64,000 bases of DNA, taken from NCBI RefSeq assembly GCF_905220365.1, contig NC_061130.1, forward strand, positions 9,803,501 through 9,867,500. The letters are read 5' to 3'. This document shows, in pieces, positions 25,001 to 36,300 of this stretch. The notes beneath the pieces were generated by a model that had not been told where the DNA came from, did no database searches, and was given only the letters and a program-made list of their open reading frames with translations. Each line of letters opens with the position of its first letter. Positions within the stretch are counted from its first letter, which is position 1. The translations under genes and the position numbers were made by a program. The stretch comes from Vanessa cardui. Taxonomy: Eukaryota > Arthropoda > Insecta > Lepidoptera > Nymphalidae.

Positions 25001-28000
25001 TATTATCATTTAGTGTAATGTCGTGAATATAATAAATAAAATAAAATTTCATTGTTCTTAGGACGGTATGAGCGACATAATAAGTATCTACGCAACGCCT
25101 AACATTCTTCTAAACAGGCCGGCTCACTGTGGACCGTCACTGCACTCGAACTTTGGGTACAAGCTGTCCCACTTGTTCTCGAGAAACCTGGGAACAGCGC
25201 AGAGACATTCAGTCGACAGGGATATCGAGGTGAGATACGAACTTTAGCTTATTTTGTCGACTTGTGTATTTCATCATTTATTAGTTACTAGAGAGCCGAC
25301 CTTGCGTCGCACGGGTGTAAAGTTGATATTAAAAATGTGTTATTTACGACACCACTTTAAAACCTCTACATTTATCAGTGTTTCTCTACTATTTTCTACG
25401 TGTATATTCCTTTATATATATTCCTTCCTATTGAATCGATCTATCTATTAAAGAAACGCAACAAAATCCGCTATGTAATTTCAAAATCTAAGCATACATA
25501 GAGATAGACAGAAAGCAAATTTGTTTTATACTATGTAATGGTAATTATATTTAAGATCTGAAGGATCTTATTATAATTAATCGACAAAAACAAATATCTG
25601 TTATTATTATTGTAATCAAAAATAATGTTTTATTGCAGGAAGTTGTAGCTCAAAGAACAAGGCAATCCCACATGAGGTCGATTCTTGAAAAAATCGATGA
25701 AGAAACTGAACCAGTCGAGAAGAGACCGTCTACACGCCACGAATTCGATGTTACAAAAGAAATTAACATCACGGACCCGAACATTGTACCAGAGGAAGTA
25801 CAAGTGCCCGCAGGCCAAGAGATAATGGATATATCGGATTTGCCAACACAAAGAGTGTTCGCATTGTCACAGGGGCAGAAACGAAAAAGCGATAATGCCC
25901 CTTCAGTAAGTTTAAAATAAATCTATACTCGTATGTACAAAATAAAAATTTGCCAAACGGAATTGGAAAATTGCTTAAGCAAAATATTTTTCATATAACA
26001 ATTTTGACTTAAAAACATTTCTTTGTTAAATCCTTACGTAGTTAATTTCCTTTTAATAATTTATTATTGATAAATATGCAATACTAGCAACCCGCCCCGG
26101 CTGTCCACGGGTGTAATGCTGATAGTAAATATGCTTCATAATGTATTACAACGTTCAAATTTTCAATCATTAGACAATGCCTAGTTTGCAATGTAAGCGC
26201 AAAAATGTGTTTATTTACGACATCAAATTAGAAACGTATACTATTTATCCCTAAAAACATGCCTCTCGAATCACTCTTATCTTTTAAAAAAATCGCATCA
26301 TAATCTGTTGCGTAATTCTAAGGATCTAAGCATAGGGACAGACAAATGGTAAGCGACTTTTTATAGTATGTAATGATAATGAAGTTTATTTATTTTATGT
26401 TAACAGGCAAAAAGGCAACGTCATAGTGGCTACGTATCCTACAGACTTAGCCAACAAACAGAACTGGAAGTACATAACGCAGGTACAGTACAGGATTAGT
26501 TCTAAATCTGCCGCCCAAAACTCGATTTGAATGAAAATAAAATGAAAATACCACCAGTTGGAGTTAAAAAATAATAAGCAGGGTTATTTTTTTTATGATT
26601 TGTTTTATTTAAGTGACCAGTCATTGAACTTTCAGACTTTCTTTCAACAATTTTAGCCCTTTTCTTGCCGTATGAAAAATTATAACATTGATTTTCACTC
26701 ATTTTATTTTTTATATTTATAGCCGTTTCGATTCAACTAAAAACATCAATAAATTTTCATCCAGATTAGATAACAAAGTACTTATATTAATTTCAGAAGT
26801 AAATAAAGAAAATATACCGCATAATCGTCAACAAGACGCAGAACGTATAACTGCGATGTTAGTTGAAGCTGGTCTAGCTGATAGACAAGAACCAGAGAAG
26901 CTAGCAGACGTCGAAACCATAAATCCAGTTATATTGACACAGAGAAGTAGAAAAATTGGCAGCGAAACATCGGAAACGCCGCTGGGAAGTCTAGATAGAA
27001 CCAAAGTGTCCTTGGGGGATTCGGAGAAAACGACAGATTCGAAAAGATTCATTCGGTGAGGCGTTTCTCGTATATAAAATACTCAACACAATCAAATTGA
27101 TTGAAAAAGTAGCTAAACTCTTAAAAGGTTTAGTCAGAACTGTACCCCTAGTACGAGTTTGATAGTTAACTTCATGTAATTTACTTTCGGTTTTCTTTTC
27201 ATACAAATCCTATCAGCGCCCCAAGCGTAAACTCAGAGGAACTAAAATCGGCAGTACGAGTTTTTATTACTAACGTTATGAGAAATGTCAAATACAATAA
27301 AAATGACAAAATATTTTCTCTCACTTTTTTCAGCGCGTGTAAGTGAGATGGAAATATGAATTGTGTGGTAGTCTTTTTCGAGTAGCTCGATGGCTGTCAT
27401 GGTTATAACGCAAACGAGTAATGTCAAACTCATACTATCGAATTCAAATACTTCGTAAACGTTTTCGAATAGACGATATGTTATTAACGCAAAAAGTATT
27501 GAAACTCGTACTAGGGGTACTGTATTGAGTAACTTGAATCTATATAAATATTACATAAATATATAATTGTATTTATAGTTATACATGTTAGTACATGACT
27601 TTGTATTTTTACATCTTAAACAAGAGAAACCATTGAATTTCTTACCGGTTCTTCTCGGTAGAATCTACATTCCAAACCGGTGGTGGTTTCACTCAATATA
27701 GTTTGTTGAATGACGATTCAAAAGTGCTGTCAAATCCTATTTGAAAAAAGTACATTTTGATTTTTTATTATAGATTTGTACTGTGTCAGTTGTGTAAATT
27801 ATGTTATATTTGGCATTTAGTTCCCATGAGTAACCGAAGTTGAATTCGTGAATAAGGTTTCTGTAAACTACCTTTAGTTCAGAATCGAAAGGTAAAGTAG
27901 ATTGGAAAGGCATTGTTTCCAAAAATATAAAGCCTGGTGTACATTAATGTGCGACAAGGATAATTTTCACATACTTCATTTTCGTTTCAGAGAAGAATGG

Positions 28001-28957
28001 GGAACCCAAGGCACGATGTACAAGATCTACAAATGTATAAAGAAAGGCGTGAAACCGTTGGACTTGCACTACCTCGTCACCAAAGGTCCGATCATCTCGG
28101 GCCACCGCAGAGTTATCGCCGCTCGCTGTTTCACTTCTATACTGAGTGAGTCATTGAGGTTATTTAGATGAACTTTAGTGACGTCTATACGACGTCTAAC
28201 GCATAGATCTAACGCTCACCGTTATCTGTGGCTTAAATTGTTTGAATAGGCTATTTGACTGGTTTTTAAAATCCATTTTATATTATGTTGTATGGGGTTA
28301 AGGAACCCAGTAAAAGTTATTTTTTTTATTTCTAGTACATATTTGCAGAAAAATATCATATTTAAAATTCCATGTTAGAATAACGCGCGAAAACGCTACT
28401 TGGACAATACGCTGCAATGGGATCGGTGACGTCACTTGCCTGTAAATTAATCTGTGGTACATATGGTAGAAATGCAAGGTTTACAAGAAAGTGACTTCAT
28501 CATAAGTCCGGCCAATCAGGAGCGTGTTGTGTCACGTGACAAACGTTTGAAAAAATGCATATTTATTTATTGATTTTTGAATAAATTAAGTATTATTTTC
28601 AAGTTTCGTTAGTAAATAACCATTTTTAAACTCATAATATACACTGATTACAATAATTCACAATTTATTTTTCGCATTGTCAAATAGCCTATTGGTTAAT
28701 ACAAGAGTTATTCAAATATTTTCATTTCAATTAAGTATACGAGCTCAATTATTAATGTTTATTATTGTGCCTTGAGTTATACTTTTTTAATTACTTTGTA
28801 CAGTTTGATGTTCAAATGTAGTCCTTTAATGACGTTTATTTGTTTTCCAGAGTTGAAACAACACGGATTTATTTGCATTGTAAAAGATTCTAACACATAT
28901 GAAATTAAAGATATTGCTCTGGGAATCAAGATTATTTCCAGCAGGAACCAAGATTAG
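19036..28957 (+). CDS. Rec8: REC8-type cohesin kleisin, complete (694 aa, 16 exons)
   Basis: Exons: 19036-19166, 19245-19372, 19468-19516, 19645-19759, 19951-20031, 20515-20734, 21333-21374, 22131-22188, 22277-22373, 23753-23884, 25062-25229, 25639-25905, 26407-26482, 26797-27055, 27991-28145, 28851-28957 (2085 nt, frame kept throughout). The N-terminal kleisin domain (about residues 1-105) starts MFYPVESLKRGGRFYLCWVA and contains RFSLRLSSQLMRGLVRLYQRK, closer to REC8 (MFYY start, SAQL...GV.RVY) than to RAD21. The middle is acidic and low in conservation, with basic patches (MKRRKLKNK). The C-terminal winged helix (about 608-690) has GTQGTMYKIYKCIKKGV and FICIVKDSNTYEIKDIALG. Kleisins bridge the SMC1-SMC3 heads; REC8 holds sisters through meiosis I and is cut by separase. 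RAD21L is the main alternative. Confidence 0.87.
20858..21187 (-). mobile_element. tRNA-derived SINE, minus orientation, in REC8 intron 6
   Basis: The element proper spans 20866-21179, flanked by an 8-bp duplication aatatata at 20858-20865 and 21180-21187. Read on the minus strand it has a tRNA-like head with A-box (gatggcccagtggttag) and B-box (ggttcaaac), a body, and a (TTG)n tail. It matches 23937-24228 along its length. No coding capacity. Confidence 0.85.
21177..21313 (+). repeat. Local direct duplication before REC8 exon 7
   Basis: aacaatatataaactt followed by an A-rich run and ttataactatt occurs at 21177-21220 and again at 21273-21313, about 96 bp apart. The second copy abuts the exon 7 polypyrimidine tract. 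Confidence 0.65.
21411..21838. mobile_element. hAT-type MITE (second family, 428 bp) in REC8 intron 7
   Basis: Starts cggtggcgtagcg and ends cgctacgccactg, inverted with one mismatch. An exact 8-bp target duplication gtaggata lies at 21403-21410 and 21839-21846. Sub-terminal GC-rich stretches (gccccgg...) contrast with an AT-rich middle. Non-autonomous: no ORF. Unrelated in sequence to the 5322 family. Confidence 0.9.
22374..23752. other. REC8 intron 9 (1.4 kb), unassigned repeat-like content
   Basis: Less AT-rich than most introns here. Patches such as tgccggcagggcacaa near 22745 and gggggccccccactatcctg near 23381 look like decayed transposon sequence, but I cannot define ends or a family. 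No extra exon fits the reading frame. Confidence 0.35.
23937..24228 (+). mobile_element. tRNA-derived SINE, plus orientation, in REC8 intron 10
   Basis: Head gcgagatggctcagtggtta with A-box, then B-box ggttcaaac about 40 bp on, body, and a tail ttgttgttattgtgtgtgt. Same family as 20866-21179. No clean target duplication seen, so it is probably old. Confidence 0.85.
24340..24535 (+). mobile_element. Degenerate SINE-like copy
   Basis: A diverged relative of the element at 24565-24838, recognisable by gggccactaatagcaaatg, cgggaactaaaatgttatgt, cccttatgcctgtagtt and a gagtagggc end. Many internal deletions. Confidence 0.65.
24565..24838 (+). mobile_element. Lepidopteran SINE-like element, copy A
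   Basis: Modules in order: taggttggcggacgaccata, gatggtaagtggtcacc, gacgctgtaagaaatattaa, ttacatcgtcaatgtgccac, gtgcctgtagttacactggc, caaaccggaacac, ggtacctacccagacgggct and ccctaccaccaag. It matches 30731-31016 almost base for base, so these are recent copies of one family. From memory the pattern resembles abundant butterfly SINE-like elements (Metulj is one named group); the family name was not checked. Confidence 0.8.
25288..25540 (+). repeat. 'cacgggtg'-head repeat, copy 2, in REC8 intron 11
   Basis: Same module order as 6885-7145, from actagagagccgac to tttgttttatactatgtaat. It lies about 100 bp before exon 12. Confidence 0.65.
26085..26375 (+). repeat. 'cacgggtg'-head repeat, copy 3, in REC8 intron 12
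   Basis: Starts actagcaacccgccccggct and ends near tttttatagtatgtaatgat. It ends about 30 bp before exon 13, closer to a splice acceptor than the other copies. Confidence 0.65.
27140..27522. mobile_element. MITE with 'GTACCCCTAGTACGAGTTT' inverted ends in REC8 intron 14
   Basis: Left end ctgtacccctagtacgagtt (27140-) and right end gaaactcgtactaggggtac (27501-) are inverted, about 21 of 22 matching. The motif agtacgagttt recurs internally near 27254. No target duplication could be fixed, so the superfamily is open. 383 bp, no ORF. Confidence 0.75.
27595..27770 (+). mobile_element. Non-LTR retrotransposon 3' end in REC8 intron 14
   Basis: ttcttaccggttcttctcgg, then ccaaaccggtggtgg, atgacgattcaaaagtgct and a 3' end near gtacattttgatttttta. 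A related but diverged module lies at 5845-5998. 5'-truncated. Confidence 0.65.
28249..28689. mobile_element. MITE with 'GGCTATTTGAC' inverted ends and TA duplication in REC8 intron 15
   Basis: Left ggctatttgac (from 28249) and right gtcaaatagcc (to 28689) are exact inverses, flanked by TA at 28247-28248 and 28690-28691. The inverted match extends across the TA (aataggctatttgac). The interior has higher GC, including ggtgacgtcacttgcc. TA duplication suggests the Tc1/mariner type or a relative. Confidence 0.75.
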
Positions 28958-29078
28958 TCATTACGAAAATGTGTATTATTATATACACTTATAACATTTT
29001 CTCTTTAATATATTTGTTTAAAATTTGAAATACTACATGTTGATAATTTCCTTTATTGATAAGTTAATTGATAGTATT

Positions 29079-29084
29079 AATAAA
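29079..29084 (+). terminator. Candidate poly(A) signal of REC8
   Basis: AATAAA within a (TAAA)n run, about 120 nt after the stop TAG. Confidence 0.5.
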
Positions 29085-30390
29085 TAAATAAAGAAAAAGT
29101 TTAAATTGATATGAACAATTTATTTGAGTAATTTGTATATATTGATATGATTTCTGTACAACTTTACACAGGTCATCAACTAGATTCAAGTCAACTAGAT
29201 ATTCTATGAGTATCTTTAAAGTAGGGCTGTGGCTTAATAATTTACAATTTCTAAGAGCGTGAATGGAAGCTGTACATTACACATTTAATTTACATTATAC
29301 ATTTTAAAATTTAATCTAACTTAAATTATTTAAAATAACCGTAGTACATCGTAGAATTGGAATATTACATACTAAGCGCTAAAGTTATTTCGCAGCGGGC
29401 AATAACATTATTTAATAGGTAAGTTATATTAATAGTATGAAACATTTAGACTAAACGGAGTTTCTTAATACATAAAACATATCACTATGTCTTTATACAA
29501 AATCAGTCTCCTACTATTTGTAATCCATCTCTGCATGTAAACAACCTATAAACCAACTAACCTTTAACTTACAACGCAAAGGCAGTCACTGCGATATCGC
29601 AACGGACGTACGACATTGGACGTTTGGACGAAGCTCACAACGCTACATGCGTCGAACACAAGGTCTGACTGCCGCAGAAATACATTTTTTCTATTTTATT
29701 CATCAAATGCCAAATAATTATAGATTTCACATTAGCAAAACAATTCCAGCCACACGCCACGTTTCACAGCCTTACTACAGTCGTTCATGCTCTCACACAT
29801 AGTTACAGTCGAGCCATCGGCCTAGGAATGACAATTTAAAACAGCTACCATTTTTTACATAACTTATACAACGGCACATAAAAATACAACTATAGAAATT
29901 TAGGAGTGTAAATTTTAGTTACAAGTTTATAATATGGTAAGATTTGAAATTATATTAAATAGATACGTGGATAGATTAAACGAATAATAATAATCCGCAT
30001 ATTTATTCAAAAGAATTAAATGATAAAAATTATTAATTTATCGGTAATTATATATTTTTTTTAATAATTCGTATTCACACCTAATTCATAAATAATTTCT
30101 AGAGCCTGTACAATAGGAATCTATATTCATTACTCTAAGCGTGACGATGAATTTAAATCGAGAAATAAAAATTCGAAACGAGAAATGAACATAATGAACT
30201 CAACAACAATTCAAGATGTGAAATTATCACAGATATTACCGGAGACGAAATTTATACAAGGCCTTTCGTAAACACAGGGACGAAGGGAATCGAGTTTCCT
30301 GTCACGTAAATTTAAAACATGCACTAAGAGTTTCGGAGACAGCGCACAGCGGCACCCGGCCGGGGGACGAGGGGGTAGGGGGGGGAGGTA
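29085..30390. other. Convergent spacer and 3' UTR of the minus-strand gene
   Basis: Between two converging genes. No coding signal. A minus-strand AATAAA (TTTATT at 30002-30007) could serve the long form of the next gene. Sequence near 29580-29680 is slightly richer in GC but has no open frame. Confidence 0.5.
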
Positions 30391-33300
30391 CTAGGCGAGC
30401 GAGTCGTCGTCGAAGTCGTCGCGGGCGTGCACGCTCTCGAAGTAGCGCTGCGGGCGGCCGGCCCACAGCTCGTCGTAGCGCAGCGAGTCGCGCAGCTCCA
30501 GCGCCAGGTTGCGCGGCGACTCGTAGGCGAGGTCGGCGGGCAGCGGGCGCATGCGCGGGAACAGCGGCGCCAGGCGCTCGGCGCGCGCCACGTACTCGGC
30601 CGCCAGCGACACGGCGCGCGCCGCGCACAGCGACGCCTCGCACGCCTTCTGCACACATCGGAGCGGTCACTCTACTCGGTCGCCGCTAGCTAGCTAGCTA
30701 GCTGCTATTTATTTTTTTATTTATTTTATGGTATAGGTTGGCAGACGAGCATATGGGCCACGTGATGGTAAGTGGTCACCATAACCCATAGACAATGACG
30801 CTGTAAGAAATATTAACTATTCCTTACATCGTCAATGTGCCACCAACCTTGGGAACTAAGATGTTATGTCCCTTGTGCCTGTAGTTGCACTGGCTCACTC
30901 ACCCTTCAAACCGGAACAAAACAATACTAAGTACTGTTATTTGGCGGTAGAATAACTGATGAGTGGGTGGTACCTACCCAGACGGGCTTGCACAAAGCCC
31001 TACCACCAAGAGCAATACCACCTGCTAGCAATTTACTTTTAATTTTTTTCGAATAAATTGTATTAATATTAGTTTAGACCCGAGGGTTCCATTCACCTTG
31101 AAATGCTGTTAGAGGTAATTATGAATGAATTCGTGAGTTAAAGATTTTTCTTAGAGGGTAGTATTAATTTTTTGAATGAAAAATAAAAGTTGTGATTTTG
31201 TTAAAAGTAAAGTTAGTTATTAATTTTATTATTTAATCCTATATTACATAACGTTCGTTTTGAAACCGCGTACAATTTTAAAGCTTTTAGTATTAATACC
31301 ATTTGATAAAAAAATCATTCAAATTCAACGCGGTGAAGTGACAATAGCGTGACAATATTGTCTCGTACCGTGGCCTGTATATCCAGTGCAGACTTGTCAG
31401 ATTTTTTACACAAATAAATTATTTTAAAATAAGATCAGGTGATATTTATTCCCTGCATTATATAATACAAATGTGCTTACAAATTACAATAAGTCTAGTT
31501 GAATATTATTCAATGAGGTTGAACACATACAGTCTGTTAGATACTTGTTTTCTTTTTTGCAAAATTAAGTATTTTTTGTGTAAACGGTGCCGTCAAGTGT
31601 TGCCCTGTATTGTGGATGTCGATTTGCGTCAACAGTGCAATTTGAGCCAAGTGGAAAGAGCGAAGAAGTGATATTTCGCTTAGTGACTAGCCAATTAATA
31701 CCGTTATGCCACTATGTCAATTACTTTTAAAATAATATAATAATAAATCATAGTTAAAACATAAATAAATTAACTAACTACATAAATGTTAAACCATAAA
31801 ATGTAATGTGTGCATGCTTTTTCTATATGGCTATTGTTCAATCAAGGATAGTTTAACAGAAAAAGCATGGCGTCCTCACAAAATTTGACAAAATTTAAGG
31901 TTATAATACTAAAAAAAACAGAAAATATAAAAACAATTGTTTTGGGATTGGTTAATTATCATTAAAATAATTAAATTTTGTCACACAGTCTCGAATAATT
32001 CATTTTAGTGAGATGGTTTTCAACAATTTAGTGATAAAGTAGTGAACAAAGTAACATGGTGGATTAATAAACCAAACACAACCAAAGTACGGTGAGCAAC
32101 ACGCAACTAATCTACAGGAAAACAAAAATTACAAAACAGACCCATACCACATAAAGTTGTTGCACAGGGGATGGAACTGAAAACAAAAGTTTTGTGATAA
32201 ATTAAGTCTCCCCCAGACATCAACTTTTACATAACACCTCTTACATTTTATGTGCTTCAATGTTTTCTGTATTTTTCTACTTAAAATAATAATTTCGATA
32301 AAGAAACTAAGACTAAAATAATAATAATTTAATTTTGATAGATTGATTTTTTTAAATATTATCGGTCACCTCGAAGCTGACTGAAAGAAGATAATTCTCA
32401 AAGCGTTTATTAATTACATGGAACATGGCGGTTAACTGTGTAGTTAGTGGGAGATCGGTTAGTGACATGCTCCGTTTACTCTACCATTCGGTCCGAGTCC
32501 TACCGCTCGAGGCGCGACCGGACCGTGATAAACCATAGTCGGCGACGAGAACCAAACGAAACGAAACCAAAACTTACGATCGACATAATGGCATGAACTA
32601 GAGCGCGCCGCCCCCGGGACCGAACGATCACAGAACAGTTATTAGCGGGTGAGTCACTGATCGGGTGCACTGTCACACGGTGTCGGACGCCTACGAGTCC
32701 TTGAAGGAGAACCAGGCGTTCCAGAAGGAGCGCGACGTGCGCACCTTGCTGTCGTGCGAGGGCGAGCGGCGCACGGGCACGGCGCACTTGGCGTCCTTGC
32801 GCGCCGCGCCGCCCGAGCGCGTGGACGCGGCCGAGCGCGCCGAGCGGCCCGAGTGCGCCGAGTGCGCCGACGGCGGGCGCGGCGGCGGGCGCGGCGCGGC
32901 CGCCTTGTGCGCCGTGTGCGTGTGGCGCGGGATGCGCGACGGCCGCGCGCGCGGCGTGTCGGCCTGCCGCGGCGACTCGGGCGCGCCCGGCGCCAGCGGC
33001 AGCGCCAGCGGCTCCATCTCGCGCATGCTGCTGTGCGAGCGGCTCTGTTTGCCTTCGAGCTGGCGAACGCGCGCGCGCGCTCCCTCCAGCTCTATGCTCT
33101 TTTCCTCTAGCTGTCGAGTGAAGAATTATACCATCGTTAGATATTACGCCCTCGTTATATTTTACAGTTTTATGATTGTTCTTGTCATTTTACTTTTTAA
33201 TACATATAAAAATAAGTAATTAAGTAACATTTGAACAAAACTCAACAGCTTAAGGATCTACGCTGTTCTATGGAATTGACATCTACTCTTTATTATAGTA

Positions 33301-36300
33301 ACAAACATCGAATATGTGGCTGATACACGTGCAGCTATACCGATAATTACAAAAAGACTGAGACATCAAAAAAATATAATAAAGAATCACAACGCGATAA
33401 ACGTCGAGGAAAATAAAAATAATAATATAATTAGTGCCATAAATTTAATTGACTTAACGACGTATTATTTTGTCGAGGTGAAGGATGTGATCTCTTAAAA
33501 CGTCATTTTGTTAAGAACTATAAATTTCTATCGTCCAATCGGCATCGTTTGGTATTTATAAATAGTCAATTGTTAAACTAAATCTGAAACTATTAGTTAA
33601 AGAAGAATGGAATAATTTCTCTTTTCAAAACCAAATAACAGAAAAAGTGAAAACATTTGTTCACTACAATTTTGTATGCTTTAGCGTAATGTACCTATAC
33701 CAAAGTAATAACAAATTAATATCTATTGGAGCTGTTTTGTTTTCAACGATTATTTTCTAAATAGTGGCAACATAAATAAAAAGGCAGAAATACGAAGATA
33801 TGCGTTGCGAGATTCCGTATTATTTGTGATAACAATAAGTATGTACTTATTCGTATTATGTAAAGTACTCTAACGTCGCTTACTCTGAACTTGAGGTCTT
33901 CGTTCTGGTCCTGCGCTCGCTCCAGCTTCTCTAACAGTACTGTGCGGTGCGCCGCCTCACGCCTTAGTTTAGAGCTGATCACCTGAAAATTAAAAAAAAA
34001 CGAAATTAAATAAATTTGTATGTATATGTATGTATTGGACATTAATGCGGGACAGTCTATAGTAATAAGAGTACCTACAAGCGTGTAGGCAAATTTACTA
34101 TTTACGTGCTTTACTCGGCAAGGAAATTTAAACATTACGTTATAAATTTTTACTTCAGGCCATTACCGAGCATTTCGATTGGATAGAAAAAACCAATAAC
34201 TCAATTGGTCCGATACGGAATTCAAACTCAGGGATTTCACGCTGGCCAACGAGATAAATTATAAAAAGTAAAGTTTACTTTGTAATTTGTTATTCCTAGT
34301 AAAATATTATAAACCAATACCAATAGTTATGAAGTCCAAATATATTTAATTTCAATTTTGAATGAATGTGGACAATTCTATAATCAAACTTTTTTACACT
34401 GTTGTTTTACGCTTTTACTGTTGTTGTATCTTTAGTAGTCCATAAAATATAATGTCAATTATAATTAACACAAATTTCAACATGATTTTATTATTTTACA
34501 ATCCATATGACCTCTCGATAATGAAGATGCATGAATTATGCAAAACGCATTAGAAATTCAAAGGGCATCGCTAGAGAAAACCTTGAGGTTATGAAATTTA
34601 TTTCTAAACTCATACAAACGGATGACGAACGTGAACTCCGTTTTTACGCTAATGTTTCATTACTTATGAGATCTGGCAACTCTTTTTGCCACATTAACTT
34701 TCATCATGGTTCTGCTAATTGCATTAGGAAGAATGTTAAATATAAGAACATCAATATGGCGAGACTCATTACTCAATTATTATTATTTATTAATTTACCA
34801 ATATTTATTTCATATTTTTTATTACAATATTTTTTTAAATAGCTCAATGATGTTCTTCCCATTCCTTTTCTCGATAAAAAAAATTTGGTCTTATTGTAGT
34901 TAAAGACGTATTTGATGAAACGAGAGATCTATTTAGTGAGTGGTTAATTTATAGCGATTGTCGAATGATTCGGCCACACTTCATTAGTTTTACCGTTCCT
35001 CGTAATTCTGCCGAAATTTACGTTACGTCAGCTAGTTAGCAGAGCTTTCGTAAGTGCACCAATCTGTTTAATCGCTGACAAATTGTACTTACAGTTTTAC
35101 CTCATTTGTTCCGCAATGTAATTCACCTAGCATTACAAGGGCAATGTAGAAATATTTGGTTTTTTTATTGTTTTTTATTATTTTTAAATATTGTTTGTTT
35201 ATCAAAGAGATTTAGTAATAATTATGATTAAGATATGAAAGATAAATGTTTGTCATCGTAAAAATCTTTCATTTTGTCCATATTTGATAGTTGACGAATC
35301 TATTGCGGATCAAGGAGAGAAAGTTGAGAAAGAAACCAGTAAATTGTGCAATGTGTATCCTATGTAGAAGAGACATGACTCATCATTGGCAATCGTATAG
35401 AACTTTAAAAATAAGCTAATAATTCATTATTATATGGTAACGGTGACTTGCAGAAGTAATAAATGGTTATGTCTTATATAATTTGTCTCTTTTATGTTTT
35501 ATGCAACTAAAGGAATAAAAAAAATAAGATAATGATTATAGATGAGAAAAAATATGTTCAAAAATATATTTTGCCGATCGTTAAACACACAGTTATAAGG
35601 AAATAATGTAATACGAACCTGATTCTGAACGGTGGATATGAGTAGTTGTCGTTGAAGTTCGACGGGATTACTCTCGAGGAGAATCGCAGCGAACTTCTTC
35701 GAGTCCGGTGTCGGAACGCGCGGCGGTCGAGATGGCGTGTCCAGGGCATTGTCCAGTCGTCCGAGGGGCGTGGTGGCGGCAGCTGGTGGGCTGGCAGCCG
35801 CTGCCGCTTCCAATTGAGCTGCATGCGCGAGTAATGCGTCTCTCTCTGTTCGTAACCGAACCAAGTCCGTGCAGTCCCCACATCCAGTGGACAACGCTCG
35901 TGCAAAGGATTCCTCTGCTGTTTCCGAAGGTCTTTCGTCGAGTTCACCTCGTAATAACTCAGCTTCGTCCCGTAATCGTACACCTTTTCGCTGTATGACA
36001 TCGAGAAGTGCCCACAGTTCATCTTCAAGTGGGCGAGAGCGAGAGGCAGAAGCGGATGCAGAGGCCGAGGAGTGGGCGTCTTTGCCACAAGACGTTTCTG
36101 TACTGAAACCAGAATCTTGAACTGATGGCTGGGGTTTTGTCCTCGCTGTGTCTCCACTGCCTCCGGCGAGCTTACGTCGCACACGCACTCCGGGTTCCCA
36201 ATCCCTGCGTGTACCGCTCGCCGGTGTCGATGGCGCCATCTTAGAGCGCAAGTTCGGGAAGGTCTCGATGACGAGATCGCGAAATTCGAGTAATGCCCCG

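Noticed and set aside
29580..29690. Slightly GC-richer patch after REC8
   Set aside because: No open frame or repeat match; most likely ordinary 3' flank.
30302..30693. Long overlapping frames on both strands
   Set aside because: High GC removes stops in all frames; only the minus frame 30648-30391 has a good acceptor, ordinary residue composition and a plausible tail. The others are Arg/Ala-rich artefacts.
32500..33219. Several 95-184-codon frames on both strands
   Set aside because: Same GC effect. The frame continuous with the acceptor at 33111-33113 and in phase with upstream exons was preferred.
34531..34842. 103-codon + strand frame inside an intron
   Set aside because: AT-driven composition; lies inside an intron of a well-supported minus-strand gene.
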